Source of the DNA: Microbacterium sp. SYP-A9085
GTDB taxonomy: Bacteria > Actinomycetota > Actinomycetes > Actinomycetales > Microbacteriaceae
DNA length: 64,000 nt
Reading direction: 5' to 3'
NCBI RefSeq assembly: GCF_009649635.1
Contig: NZ_WJII01000001.1
Span: 1 to 64,000, forward strand
Translations under genes and position numbers: made by a program
In this document: piece after piece, positions 1 through 8,102 of the stretch
Position numbering within the stretch: position 1 is the first letter of the stretch
Layout: every line of letters starts with the position of its first letter
The notes under the pieces: generated by a model
Told to the model about the DNA's origin: nothing
Seen by the model: only the letters and a program-made list of their open reading frames with translations
The model's database searches: none

Positions 1-54
1 CACGGTGAGCTGCCCGGCGACGATCTTCAACACCACGACACGATGCTTCGACAT
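1..54 (-). CDS. 5' fragment of an IS481-like transposase, cut by the window edge
   Basis: Eighteen codons read leftward from an ATG at 54 and run off the window. The visible peptide begins MSKHRVVVLKIVAGQLTV. This resembles the N-terminus of IS481/IS3-type transposases, where a short lead is followed by a helix-turn-helix that binds the element ends. The region just upstream (64-123) carries repeated TGTGACCTATGTC boxes, as expected at an insertion-sequence end. Only the first turn of the domain is visible, so the family call rests on resemblance. A chromosomal helix-turn-helix gene is the alternative. Confidence 0.45.
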   Translation of the reverse strand, partial: MSKHRVVVLKIVAGQLTV

Positions 55-63
55 GCATCGCAC

Positions 64-123
64 TGTGACCTATGTCCCGACTCATCAGCGACCTATCACC
101 TGTGACCTATGTCGTGAACCTAG
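64..123. repeat. Probable insertion-sequence end with repeated boxes
   Basis: TGTGACCTATGTC occurs exactly at 64-76 and 101-113, with a degraded copy (GACCTATCAC) at 90-99. The boxes lie directly upstream of the transposase-like start at 54 and would be its terminal binding sites. The outer boundary is probably near 113-123. No target duplication can be checked because the other end lies outside the window. Confidence 0.4.
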
Positions 124-245
124 ACACCCCATCCTCCGCTCTTGTTCTGAGCCGCGGCACAGACGACATCTGAGTCGCGGCATGGCGACTTTCATGAACG
201 AGACCCCGGCCGTCGGCCAGGCTCTCGCTGTGTGTCGAGGTCACC
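124..245. other. Spacer between the IS end and arsC; no gene seen
   Basis: No convincing gene or repeat. A leftward ATGAAAGTCGCC start near 195 does not continue into a recognisable protein. It could be the stub of a gene that the insertion disconnected from the ars operon, but nothing proves this. Confidence 0.3.
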
Positions 246-656
246 TCAGGGGTGCGCGGGGATCAACTCGGCGAGCAGCCGCTCGACGCGACTGCGGATC
301 TCGTCGCGGATCGGCCGGACGACCTCAATCGGCTGGCCCGCCGGGTCGTCAAGCACCCAGTCCTCGTAGCGCTTGCCGGGGAAGATCGGGCAGGCATCGC
401 CGCATCCCATCGTGATCACGACGTCCGATTCGCGGACGGCGTCCACCGTCAGGATCGTGGGCGTGTTCCCGGCGATGTCGATGCCCTCCTCGGCCATGGC
501 CTGGATCGCGACGGGGTTGATCGCGTCCTTGGGCTCGGAGCCCGCGGAGAGCACCTCGACGCGGTCGCCGGCGAGTGCACGCAGGAAGCCGGCGGCCATC
601 TGCGAGCGCCCGGCATTATGCACGCAGACGAACAGGACGGTGGGCTTGTCGGTCAT
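246..656 (-). CDS. arsC: Arsenate reductase ArsC (low-molecular-weight phosphatase fold)
   Basis: 136 aa. It reduces arsenate to arsenite in the cytoplasm. The P-loop C-x5-R is at Cys11-Arg17 (CVHNAGR). Two more cysteines at 85 and 89 (MGCGDACP) and the DDPAG motif at 103-107 are typical of this ArsC family, which in actinobacteria is usually recycled by mycothiol/mycoredoxin or thioredoxin; which one cannot be read here. The start has AAGGGA upstream. It lies 18 bp downstream of the ArsR-ArsC fusion gene and is probably cotranscribed with it, so arsenic should induce it. No ArsB or Acr3 gene is visible. Confidence 0.92.
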   Translation of the reverse strand: MTDKPTVLFVCVHNAGRSQMAAGFLRALAGDRVEVLSAGSEPKDAINPVAIQAMAEEGIDIAGNTPTILTVDAVRESDVVITMGCGDACPIFPGKRYEDWVLDDPAGQPIEVVRPIRDEIRSRVERLLAELIPAHP

Positions 657-674
657 TCGTGGAGTCCCTTCGAG

Positions 675-1349
675 TCAGAGCGGGGATGTCAGGCGCGGGG
701 CGAGCTTGTCGATCCGGCCGGAGATCTCGGCGAACGCGGCGTCGAATGCGGCATCCGACCCGTCGCGGACCGGGTCGGGGATCGACCAGTGCACCTGCCC
801 CGGCTCGGCCATCTCTTCGTGTGCGGTGTCGCACACGGTCACGATGAAGTCGTCGGCCTGGATCACCTCGTCGAGGCGGCGCGGCCGGGCGACGGCGAGT
901 GTGAGGTTATGCCGCTGCGCGGCCGCGATCGCACCAGGTTCGATCCGCTCTGCGGGATGGGTCCCGGCCGACGCGGCCGGGATGTTGCTCGCCTCATGCC
1001 AGAGCGCGGCGGCGAGTTGGGATCGAGCGGAGTTGCCGGTGCAGACGAAGACGACCCGGCGCGCCGCCATCCGGGGGGCGGGGAGCAGGTCATCGAACGC
1101 GGCGTCACCGAGCCGGACGTAGGTGCGGCGCCGGTCGGCCTCAGACCGCGCACGCAGCGCCATCCCCTCGCGCTCGAGCACCGCGAGATGATGCGCGAGC
1201 AGGCTCGACGAGATCCCGAGCTGTCCCTGCAGTTCGAGCGGGGAGACGTCCCCGACCGTCAAGAGGTCGACGATGCGCAGACGCACGGGGTCGGCGAGGG
1301 CCGCGTACCGGCTGACCCGCCCATCGAGGCTCATTCGCTCATCACTCAT
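675..1349 (-). CDS. ArsR repressor fused to an ArsC/LMW-phosphatase domain
   Basis: 224 aa with two domains: an ArsR winged helix (about 10-85), then a low-molecular-weight phosphatase/arsenate reductase (about 97-224). The second domain has an intact P-loop (Cys103-Arg109, CTGNSAR), a cysteine at 173 (VTVCD) and an IPDP motif, so it may be catalytically active rather than just a sensor. Such ArsR-ArsC fusions are known in some arsenic operons. The gene presumably represses itself, arsC and the divergent aquaporin gene. The ATG at 1349 overlaps the operator-like repeat; an internal ATG at 1334 is the alternative. Neither has a good ribosome site, so the mRNA may be leaderless. Confidence 0.88.
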   Translation of the reverse strand: MSDERMSLDGRVSRYAALADPVRLRIVDLLTVGDVSPLELQGQLGISSSLLAHHLAVLEREGMALRARSEADRRRTYVRLGDAAFDDLLPAPRMAARRVVFVCTGNSARSQLAAALWHEASNIPAASAGTHPAERIEPGAIAAAQRHNLTLAVARPRRLDEVIQADDFIVTVCDTAHEEMAEPGQVHWSIPDPVRDGSDAAFDAAFAEISGRIDKLAPRLTSPL

Positions 1350-1367
1350 TGACTCAATCTTGACTCA
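1348..1367. promoter_or_regulatory. Probable ArsR operator between divergent ars genes
   Basis: TTGACTCA is repeated exactly at 1349-1356 and 1360-1367, an 11-bp (one helical turn) spacing. ATTGACTCAAT (1348-1358) and TCAATCTTGA (1354-1363) are also dyads. It sits between the ArsR fusion (start 1349) and the aquaporin gene. ArsR binding is inferred from position and symmetry. Confidence 0.55.
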
Positions 1368-1396
1368 GCTATCGGATGTCGTCAAGGATGGAGGCG

Positions 1397-2080
1397 ATGA
1401 ACACCACACCGCTCTGGCGCGCCGTCGCCGCCGAGTTCCTCGGGACGGGACTCCTGGTCGCCGTCGTCGTCGGCTCGGGGATCGCCGCGCAACGCCTCTC
1501 CCCTGCCGATGCCGGACTCCAGCTCCTCGAGAACTCGACCGCCACCGCGTTCGGCCTAGCCGTGCTGATCCTCATCTTCCAGACCGTCTCGGGGTCGCAC
1601 TTCAATCCGGTCGTGACGCTCGCCGATCGCGCGCTTGGTGCGGAGTCGCGAGCGATCGGGATCGTCACGTTCATCGCCGCCCAGATCCTCGGCGGCATAG
1701 GGGGCGCCATCCTCGCGAACCTGATGTTCGCCGTCCCGACCACGCTCTCCACGAAGGACCGACTCTCCGTGGGGCAGCTGCTTGGGGAGGTCGTCGCGAC
1801 CGCGGGGCTACTGCTGCTGATCTTCGCGCTGGTGCGCACGCAGCGGACAGGTCTTGTCGGGCCCGCGGTCGGCGCATACATCGGAGCGGCCTACTGGTTC
1901 ACCTCGTCGACGTCCTTCGCGAACCCGGCCGTGACGATCGGCCGCGTCTTCACCGATACCTTCGCCGGCATCGCCCCGCTGTCTGCGCTCGCGTATCTGG
2001 GTGCACAGCTCGTCGGGGCGGCGGTGGGCGTCGGACTCGTCCTCGCGTTCTTCCCAGCGGCGAGGAAGGCATTCGCCTGA
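1397..2080 (+). CDS. Aquaporin-family channel linked to arsenic genes (AqpS-like role)
   Basis: 227 aa, a six-helix MIP-family channel. The two pore boxes are NPV at 70-72 (HFNPVV) and NPA at 176-178 (FANPAV), with Arg183 following. Beside ArsC and without an arsenite pump in view, it fits the AqpS arrangement of Sinorhizobium meliloti, in which arsenate is reduced to arsenite that then leaves through the channel. It is divergent from the ArsR fusion with a shared operator. Three in-frame ATGs (1376, 1388, 1397) exist. The last is preferred because AAGGA lies 8 nt upstream and the protein then starts like family members. Confidence 0.82.
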   Translation: MNTTPLWRAVAAEFLGTGLLVAVVVGSGIAAQRLSPADAGLQLLENSTATAFGLAVLILIFQTVSGSHFNPVVTLADRALGAESRAIGIVTFIAAQILGGIGGAILANLMFAVPTTLSTKDRLSVGQLLGEVVATAGLLLLIFALVRTQRTGLVGPAVGAYIGAAYWFTSSTSFANPAVTIGRVFTDTFAGIAPLSALAYLGAQLVGAAVGVGLVLAFFPAARKAFA

Positions 2081-2215
2081 CGCGAGGCCCTCGAGCGGAC
2101 CGGGTGGCCGGCATCGACCAGGCAATTTCGTCCGATCTTGCAGCCACGTCGCGCGACCGACGAGACTTGCCACAAAGGGATCGCCACCCTGGCGGCAACG
2201 GAAGAGGGAGTCAGC

Positions 2216-2617
2216 ATGGCGGGCAGCGGAACCGAGTCGGATCCCTGGGTTCTGCGTACGCCGCCGGGGAGCTCGGAATACACGATGTACCGGGACGGCG
2301 ACCAGATCGTCTGCATGGTGGGCAGCACACGCCTGACTTACCAGGCGCGCGCCATCGACGATCTTCACGAGTGGCTGCGTCAGCAGGGCGGCTGGGTGCT
2401 GCTCGGGGCGGCCGACGAGCAGAAGCCGGCGACCGAGGGCACCGTCGAAGCCTGGGGGCGTTCCGAGTCCAACCCCGTGGGTGGCTGGTACGGAACGCGG
2501 AAGGGGTACCGGGGACGGTTCGGGATGTATCTCCCACCGCTGCTGGAGGAGCTCGGCATGGTCGAGCTCGAGCACAATCCTCGGAACAACCGGGTGCGGG
2601 CCCTTGCTCAGGCGTAG
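2216..2617 (+). CDS. Conserved hypothetical protein (W/G-rich, 133 aa)
   Basis: The ATG at 2216 is preceded by GGGAG with 5-nt spacing. The protein begins MAGSGTESDPWVLRTPPG and has no signal peptide or membrane segment. It is rich in Gly and Trp, with a C-terminal GRFGMYLPPLLEELGMVELEH segment that looks like a small compact domain. It resembles actinobacterial proteins annotated only as a domain of unknown function (possibly DUF6855, from memory). It ends 19 bp from the convergent polymerase gene. No function is assigned. Confidence 0.75.
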   Translation: MAGSGTESDPWVLRTPPGSSEYTMYRDGDQIVCMVGSTRLTYQARAIDDLHEWLRQQGGWVLLGAADEQKPATEGTVEAWGRSESNPVGGWYGTRKGYRGRFGMYLPPLLEELGMVELEHNPRNNRVRALAQA

Positions 2618-2636
2618 GACCCGCTGAACGCCGGCC

Positions 2637-3716
2637 TCACCATCCGCTTCGCGTGGGCGTGTGGCCGTCGCGCGCATCGTCGGGCATCGCCATCTCGGCG
2701 CGCACGCCGAGCAGCCGCAGCGGACGGTCGGGCTCGATCTTCTCGACGAGCTTCATCGTCTCCGCGAGGACGGTGTCTCGGTCGAACGTCGCCGGGATCC
2801 TGTGCACGAGGGTCTTCGTCGAGAACGGCGCATAGCGCACCTTCAGGCCCACGCCGACCACCGGTCGCCCTTCGGCTGCGATATCCTCGAGCACTTGCGC
2901 GACGAGATCGCGGGCGGCCTGTTCGATCTCGGCGCGCTTGACGAGATCCTGCTGGAACGTGGTCTCCCGGCCGTGCCCGCGGGCCACCCACGGGGTGTCG
3001 TCCACCACCGACGAACCGTCGCCGCGGGCCAACTGGCGGTACCAGAGCCCCATCCTCGGCCCGAACTCCGCGATCAGCACGGCCTCGTCCGCGTGCGCGA
3101 GCTGCGCGACGGTGAGGATGTCGTGCGCGGCAAGCCGCTTCGAGATCTTCGACCCGACGCCCCACAGCTCCATCGTCGGCCGATCTCCCATCACCCCCAG
3201 CCAGTTCACCTCGGTGAGGCGGAACGTTCCTCGTGGCTTGCCGAAGCCGGTCGCGTTCTTGGCACGGACGAGGGTGTCGCCGATGCCGACGCTGCAGTGC
3301 AGGCGCGTCCGCGCGAGCACGGCCGCCTGCACGTGCCGCGCATACGCTTCCGGATCCTCGGTGCGCACTCCGAGGAAGGCCTCGTCCCACCCGAGCACCT
3401 GCACGATGGCGCCGGGCTGCTCGCGAAGGGTCGCCATGACCTCCGCGGATGCGGCGGTGTAGGCCGGAGCGTCGACGGGCAGGATGACGGCGTCCGGCGC
3501 CTTTCGCGCGGCGATGCGCAGCGGCATCCCCGACCCCACCCCGAACTCGCGTGCCTCGTACGACGCTGTCGAGACCACGGCCCGTTCGGTGGGATCCCCT
3601 CGGCCGCCGACGATCACCGGCTTGCCCGCGAGCTCGGGCCTGCGCAGCACCTCGACGGCCGCGATGAACTGGTCGAGATCGACATGCAGCACCCACGCGG
3701 GTGCGTGACCGGTCAT
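2637..3716 (-). CDS. dinB: Y-family DNA polymerase IV, mycobacterial DinB2 type
   Basis: 359 aa translesion polymerase. Metal-binding acidic residues are visible at Asp13 (HVDLDQF) and Asp111-Glu112 (GWDEAFLG), and the conserved ASYEARE is at 51-57. The HVDLDQF opening and GGRGDPTE segment match mycobacterial DinB2/DinP rather than classical DinB. The position after QF that holds the steric gate is Ile18; it is Phe or Tyr in most DinB and Leu in M. smegmatis DinB2, which readily uses ribonucleotides. No C-terminal clamp-binding peptide is obvious. The start at 3716 is chosen because longer versions would overlap the divergent gene at 3751. Confidence 0.9.
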   Translation of the reverse strand: MTGHAPAWVLHVDLDQFIAAVEVLRRPELAGKPVIVGGRGDPTERAVVSTASYEAREFGVGSGMPLRIAARKAPDAVILPVDAPAYTAASAEVMATLREQPGAIVQVLGWDEAFLGVRTEDPEAYARHVQAAVLARTRLHCSVGIGDTLVRAKNATGFGKPRGTFRLTEVNWLGVMGDRPTMELWGVGSKISKRLAAHDILTVAQLAHADEAVLIAEFGPRMGLWYRQLARGDGSSVVDDTPWVARGHGRETTFQQDLVKRAEIEQAARDLVAQVLEDIAAEGRPVVGVGLKVRYAPFSTKTLVHRIPATFDRDTVLAETMKLVEKIEPDRPLRLLGVRAEMAMPDDARDGHTPTRSGW

Positions 3717-3750
3717 GGGTCCAGTCTGACGGACCGCTAGATTCAGCACC

Positions 3751-4605
3751 ATGACGCTCGACGACGGCCGCGACGAAAAGAGGATGCGACTGCGATACCC
3801 GGGCACGTGCCGGATCTGCGGCGCTGTGTTGCGCGCCGGCAGCGAGGCGGTTTACGAGCGCAACACAAAGACGGTGCGCTGCGTCGAATGTCCGTCGGCT
3901 GCACAGGAGTCGGCGGCCGACGACGCGGCAGCGAGCCCGGTGCCGGGCCCGCCGGAGGCGGACACCGCCGGGGCCTCCGCTCGTCGCGAGTACGAGCGTC
4001 GGGCGACGAGCCGCGAGCAGCGGGTCAGGACCGCACATCCGCGGATCGGCGGGCTCATCCTCGCGCTCTCTGACGAACCGCAGAGCACCCAGGCGTGGCA
4101 GCGGGGCGCAGTCGGCGAAGAGATCATGGCCAAACGGCTCAAGGACCTGCCCGATACCTGGCGCATGCTGCACGATCGGCGGATCCCCGGCTCGCACGCG
4201 AACATCGACCACATCGCCGTCGGGCCCACGGGAGTGTGGGTGATCGACGCGAAGCGGTACAAGGGCAAGCGTCCGGCGCTGCACCTCGAAGGCGGGATCA
4301 TCCGCCCCCGCGTCGAGTCGCTGCGGATCGGCGGCCGGGATGGCACTCGGCTCGTCGCGGGCGTACAGGGTCAGGTGAAGAAGGTCGCGTCCGCGTTGGA
4401 TGCCACGGCGCCGGCCATCACCATCACCGGCGTGCTCTGCTTCGTCGAGGCCGACTGGCCGCTCATCGGCGGATCGTTCACCGTGAACGGCATCCACGTG
4501 GTGTGGCCTCGGCTGCTCATCACGCGCATGATCCAAGCCCCCGACACGCCGATCGACGTGGCGGCGACCCACGCCCGCCTGGCTTCGCACTTTCCATCGG
4601 CATGA
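3751..4605 (+). CDS. NERD-domain (nuclease-related) protein with N-terminal zinc knuckle
   Basis: 284 aa. Cysteines at 20, 23, 44 and 47 (C-x2-C...C-x2-C) form a probable zinc ribbon. A low-complexity linker follows, then a NERD domain (about 115-230) with the nuclease-like signature E123/E124, Asp153 (NIDHIAVG) and Asp166-x-Lys168 (VIDAKRYKG), recalling Holliday-resolvase/restriction-type active sites. Its substrate is unknown. A TAGATT box ends 7 nt before the ATG, suggesting a leaderless transcript. The 34-bp gap to the divergent polymerase gene hints at shared control, perhaps in DNA repair. Confidence 0.82.
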   Translation: MTLDDGRDEKRMRLRYPGTCRICGAVLRAGSEAVYERNTKTVRCVECPSAAQESAADDAAASPVPGPPEADTAGASARREYERRATSREQRVRTAHPRIGGLILALSDEPQSTQAWQRGAVGEEIMAKRLKDLPDTWRMLHDRRIPGSHANIDHIAVGPTGVWVIDAKRYKGKRPALHLEGGIIRPRVESLRIGGRDGTRLVAGVQGQVKKVASALDATAPAITITGVLCFVEADWPLIGGSFTVNGIHVVWPRLLITRMIQAPDTPIDVAATHARLASHFPSA

Positions 4606-4623
4606 TCCCGGGATAATGGCCGG

Positions 4624-5046
4624 ATGAGCACGATCAAGACCCATCCGACCACCGCGGACGTGACGGCGTTCCTCGAGGCCGCGACGCCGCGGCGGCGACG
4701 CGAGGACGGCATCGCCCTGGCCCGCATCTTCACCGAGGTCACCGGCGTAGAGCCGGTGCTCTGGGGCCCGTCGATCGTCGGCTACGGCAGCTACCGGTAC
4801 GTGTCGCCGTCCGACCCGAAGCGGCAGGGCGACTGGCCGAAGGCCGGGTTCTCGCCGCGCAAGGCGCAGCTGTCGCTGTACGGACTGAAGGATCTGCCCG
4901 ACGGGGTCGTCCTGCTGCCGTCGCTCGGCACCTACACCGAGGGCGCCGGCTGCGTCTACGTGAAGACGCTCGACGACATCGACCTCGACATCCTGCGCAA
5001 GCTCATCGCCATCGCGTGGACGCGCGGCGACGATCCCGTGCCCTGA
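4624..5046 (+). CDS. DUF1801-family protein
   Basis: 140 aa, soluble. It matches the DUF1801 (YdhG-like) family in length and in the segments VLWGPSIVGYGSYRY and GFSPRKAQLSLYG. Members have an SRPBCC-like small alpha/beta fold and no established reaction. It lies 18 bp after the NERD gene on the same strand, so cotranscription is possible. A hairpin element follows in the gap to the convergent gene. Confidence 0.8.
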   Translation: MSTIKTHPTTADVTAFLEAATPRRRREDGIALARIFTEVTGVEPVLWGPSIVGYGSYRYVSPSDPKRQGDWPKAGFSPRKAQLSLYGLKDLPDGVVLLPSLGTYTEGAGCVYVKTLDDIDLDILRKLIAIAWTRGDDPVP

Positions 5047-5055
5047 CCCCGGTTC

Positions 5056-5118
5056 GGGGCGGATTCCTGCAGAATCGACCGCAGGATGCCGCCCCAAACG
5101 CAGGAACGCGCCCCAAAC
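5056..5118. repeat. Intergenic hairpin plus direct repeat of a 19-bp unit
   Basis: GGGGCGGATTCCTGC (5056-5070) pairs with GCAGGATGCCGCCCC (5081-5095) with two mismatches. The right arm is then repeated directly: units at 5081-5099 and 5100-5118 share GCAGGA, GCCCC and AAAC at a 19-bp period. It lies between convergent genes and could terminate both. The one-inverted, two-direct layout recurs at 55765-55850. Confidence 0.65.
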
Positions 5119-5136
5119 CAGGGCTGGCCGGCGCGA

Positions 5137-6195
5137 TCAGCCCTGCGCGTCGGCCTTGCGGCTGCCCGCCTCGAGCACGTCGCCGGTGGGCAGCTCCTTG
5201 TGCCCGCCGAACTGCAGTCGCATTGCCGACAGCAGCTGGTTCGCGTACTGGTCCTCGTCGCGCGAGGCGAAGCGCTCGAACAGGGATGCCGCGAGCACCG
5301 GCGCGGGGACCCCGACATCCACCGCGGCCTTGACGGTCCACCGTCCCTCACCGGAGTCCGAGACGCGGCCGGCGAGCCCGGTCAGCTCGTGGTTGTCCTC
5401 GAGCGCGGCCGCCGTCAGATCCAGCAGCCACGACGAGATCACCGAACCGCGCCGCCACAGCTCGGCCACCTTCGGGGTGTCGATCGTGAACTTGTAGAAC
5501 TCCGGCTCCTCCAGCGGCGCTATCTCGGCGGAATGCTCGGCCTCGCGGGTGCCGGCATCCGCGTTCTTGAGGATGTTCAGCCCCTCGGCGAGCGCCGCCA
5601 TCACGCCGTACTCGATGCCGTTGTGCACCATCTTCACGAAGTGCCCGGCACCGCTGGGCCCGCAATGCAGGTATCCCTGCTCCTCGGGGGCGAACCTCCC
5701 CGATCGGCCGGGGGTGCGCTCGATGTCGCCGGGTCCGGGCGCGATGGTGCGGAAGATCGGCTCCAGGCGCGCCACCGCGTCATCCGGCCCCCCGATCATC
5801 AGGCAGTATCCGCGCTCGAGCCCGAACACGCCGCCGGACGTGCCCGCGTCGATGTAGTCGATACCGCGCTTCTCCAGTGCCGCGGCGCGCCGCACGTCGT
5901 CGCGGTAGTTGGAATTTCCGCCGTCGATGATGGCATCCCCCTGGGCGAACGCGTCGGCGAGCTCGTCGACGACCTTCCCGGTAATGGATGCCGGGACCAT
6001 GACCCACGCGGCCCGCGGCGCCTGCAGCCTGGCGGCCAGGTCGGCCATGCTGTCGGCTGCGGTCGCGCCCTCGTCCACGAGCGCCTTCACCGCGTCGGGG
6101 TTCGTGTCGAAGACCACGCATTCGTGTCCGTCGCGCATCAGCCGGCGCACGATGTTGGCGCCCATCCGTCCGAGGCCGATCATTCCCAGTTGCAT
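5137..6195 (-). CDS. gnd: 6-phosphogluconate dehydrogenase, decarboxylating (short form)
   Basis: 352 aa. It oxidises and decarboxylates 6-phosphogluconate to ribulose 5-phosphate in the pentose phosphate pathway. The Rossmann motif GLGRMG is at 7-12, the conserved GGNSNYRDD at 92-100, and the catalytic Lys188 and Asn192 sit in [10 protein letters not shown]. The length fits the short GntZ/YqeC-type enzymes, often NAD-dependent, rather than the roughly 470-aa Gnd. The start at 6195 is preceded by GGGAG at 5-nt spacing. It is monocistronic or cotranscribed with the gene at 6285. Confidence 0.92.
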   Translation of the reverse strand: MQLGMIGLGRMGANIVRRLMRDGHECVVFDTNPDAVKALVDEGATAADSMADLAARLQAPRAAWVMVPASITGKVVDELADAFAQGDAIIDGGNSNYRDDVRRAAALEKRGIDYIDAGTSGGVFGLERGYCLMIGGPDDAVARLEPIFRTIAPGPGDIERTPGRSGRFAPEEQGYLHCGPSGAGHFVKMVHNGIEYGVMAALAEGLNILKNADAGTREAEHSAEIAPLEEPEFYKFTIDTPKVAELWRRGSVISSWLLDLTAAALEDNHELTGLAGRVSDSGEGRWTVKAAVDVGVPAPVLAASLFERFASRDEDQYANQLLSAMRLQFGGHKELPTGDVLEAGSRKADAQG

Positions 6196-6284
6196 ATGCT
6201 CTCCCGTGGCGACTCGTCCGTTCGCGTACCGTCGGCAGTCTAGGCCCGCCGCCCCTGCGAGCCCGGGGCGTTGACAGACGGGAG

Positions 6285-7388
6285 CTATCCCAGGGGTATT
6301 CCCAGCCACTGGGCGAGATCGTCGATCTCGGCGCGGACCATGTCCATCTCCTCGGGCTCGAAGGGGATCAGCTCGTGCACGGCGTTGACGTGCAGCACCC
6401 CCTCCTTCTTGTCGATCTCGGCATCCAGCAGCCCGACGAAACGGTCGCCCATGAGGATCGGATGCGCGAAGTAGCCGTAGACGCGCTGCGCCTTCGGCTT
6501 GAACTGCTCGAGGACGTAGTCGAAGTCGAACACTTCACGCAGCCGCGGACGGTCGAACAGCATCCCGTCGTACGGGTTGAGGAACGCGACACGGCCGTCC
6601 ACCTCCTCGTCCACCCGCGCGAGCGCCTCGGGGTCGACGCGCCACTTCCACTTCGACCCCTCGACCCGCGCCGGCTCCCCGGCCTCGCGCACGGGAGTCC
6701 ACGGCGAGTTCTGCTTCGCGATGCCGGCCGCCTGCAGGCGGCGCTCCGCCAGCATGCGCACCGCCTCGTCCTCCGGGTACTCCGGCAGACTCTGCGGGAA
6801 CACGCGCTCGGCGATGTCCCACACACGGGTGCGCCCGGAGCGGCCGGCCACGGCAACGACACCCTGCCGCGCGAGCACCTCGAGCATCCGCGGCACCTGG
6901 TTCGGCCCGTACCAGCCGTCCGCGGAGTCGGCCACGACGGCGGCGGTGTCGGGGATGCCGTCGGCGGTCATCGGACCTTCCGCCCGCAGCCGGGCGAGGA
7001 CGTCCTTCCGGAATGCGTCGTTGGCCTCGAGCCACTGCCGTGTCTTCTCGTGCCGGGGCCCCCGCCGCATCGCCGGCAGCATCAGCGGCAGCAGGCTCGT
7101 CGGGCGGAACGTGCCGTCGTACTCGAACAGCAGGCGGTCGTCCTCGACGCTCTTGTGCAGCTGCCCGGGCTCGTACGACCAGCCGATCCGGGTCCACAGC
7201 GTCGTGTGCTCGCACGGCGCTATCACCGCCGTCGGGTCGATCTTGATGTAGCCGAGCTGCTCGGCCACCTCGACGACATCCCCGGGCCGGTCGGCGTCCA
7301 GCAGCTGGGCGCGCACGACGATGCGCCGCGCCTGGTCGCGGGTCAGCTCATGCACCACCCGCCCGACAGTACCGTGCGCCGGCGACAC
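6285..7388 (-). CDS. AlkX/YcaQ-like winged-helix protein (HTH_42 family)
   Basis: 367 aa, member of the HTH_42 superfamily of AlkZ-type DNA glycosylases that excise alkylated or crosslinked bases. The architecture of repeated winged helices matches, with [19 protein letters not shown] and [13 protein letters not shown] segments. Around residues 48-51 the catalytic region reads Ile-Lys-Ile-Asp (YIKIDP), where YcaQ/AlkX proteins have Gln-x-Asp. The aspartate is kept but Gln is replaced by Lys, so activity cannot be assumed. A GTG at 7355 is an alternative start closer to the family N-terminus. Confidence 0.8.
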   Translation of the reverse strand: MSPAHGTVGRVVHELTRDQARRIVVRAQLLDADRPGDVVEVAEQLGYIKIDPTAVIAPCEHTTLWTRIGWSYEPGQLHKSVEDDRLLFEYDGTFRPTSLLPLMLPAMRRGPRHEKTRQWLEANDAFRKDVLARLRAEGPMTADGIPDTAAVVADSADGWYGPNQVPRMLEVLARQGVVAVAGRSGRTRVWDIAERVFPQSLPEYPEDEAVRMLAERRLQAAGIAKQNSPWTPVREAGEPARVEGSKWKWRVDPEALARVDEEVDGRVAFLNPYDGMLFDRPRLREVFDFDYVLEQFKPKAQRVYGYFAHPILMGDRFVGLLDAEIDKKEGVLHVNAVHELIPFEPEEMDMVRAEIDDLAQWLGIPLG

Positions 7389-7431
7389 CGGAAAGAACCG
7401 GCGCCGCCGGCGCGGGGACGGGATGCCGAGC

Positions 7432-7986
7432 TCAGCCCTTGGAGACCGTGACGCTGACGGGCGTGGGGTTGGCGAAAAGGTCGAATACCGGGCAGTTCGC
7501 GTCGACGGCCGCGCGCAGCTGCTCGTACCGCTCCAGCGACTCGGGCCCGGTGAGCTGCACGTGCAGCCGGATGTCGCCGAACCCGGGCCGGACTTCGGGG
7601 TCCTTGCCGAGCAGCCGCGCCGCGTCGAGGTCGCCCTCGGCGCGGACGCGGATGTCGTCCACCTGGATGCCGAGGACCTGCGCGTACAGCCGGTACACCA
7701 CGACCTGACAGCCGATCAGTGCGCCGAGGGCGTATTCGACCGGGCTGGCCGCGTCGTCGTCGCCGGCGAGGGCGGCGGGCTCGTCGATGAAGAACTCGTG
7801 GCGCCCTGCGGTCACGCGGGTGGCGACGGCGCCTTCGGCGACGCCCTCCACCCGGTAGGTCAGGTGCGCGGACGTGCGGTCGGCGTCGATGCGCGCGCCC
7901 CAGTCGCCGCCCGCGGCGATCAGGCGTTCGGCGCGCTCGGCGGCGGTGATGTCGGTGTCGGTGAGGGTGGGTGAGAGTGAGGTCAT
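7432..7986 (-). CDS. OsmC-family peroxiredoxin
   Basis: 184 aa. OsmC/Ohr proteins reduce organic hydroperoxides with two reactive cysteines. Both are present, at 93 (IGCQVVVY) and 165 (ANCPVFD). The usual SPVEYALGALIGC core helix is intact. An N-terminal extension of about 35 residues precedes the beta-sheet. The physiological substrate (lipid peroxide or other electrophile) cannot be inferred. The 5' side faces the tandem repeat at 8031. Confidence 0.9.
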   Translation of the reverse strand: MTSLSPTLTDTDITAAERAERLIAAGGDWGARIDADRTSAHLTYRVEGVAEGAVATRVTAGRHEFFIDEPAALAGDDDAASPVEYALGALIGCQVVVYRLYAQVLGIQVDDIRVRAEGDLDAARLLGKDPEVRPGFGDIRLHVQLTGPESLERYEQLRAAVDANCPVFDLFANPTPVSVTVSKG

Positions 7987-8030
7987 GTCCGGGACGGTAC
8001 TGGGACGCTCAGGACCGTGTCACGCGGCCT

Positions 8031-8102
8031 CGACACACGCGGTCACCGACCGACACACGCGGTCACCGCGCGACCTACGCGGTCACCGACCGACATCCGG
8101 TG
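8031..8102. repeat. 20-bp tandem repeat, about 3.5 copies
   Basis: Units start at 8031, 8051, 8071 and 8091 at an exact 20-bp period. The core is CGACACACGCGGTCACCGAC; the third has CGACCTACGC and the fourth is degenerate and runs into the gapB stop codon. It fills the space between gapB (end) and osmC (start), both read leftward. There are no spacers, so it is not a CRISPR array. Confidence 0.85.

Noticed and set aside
2608..5097. 829-codon leftward frame
   Set aside because: Overlaps dinB, NERD and DUF1801 genes in other frames and lacks any domain.
8031..8102. CRISPR-like repeats
   Set aside because: 20-bp units without spacers; simple tandem repeat.
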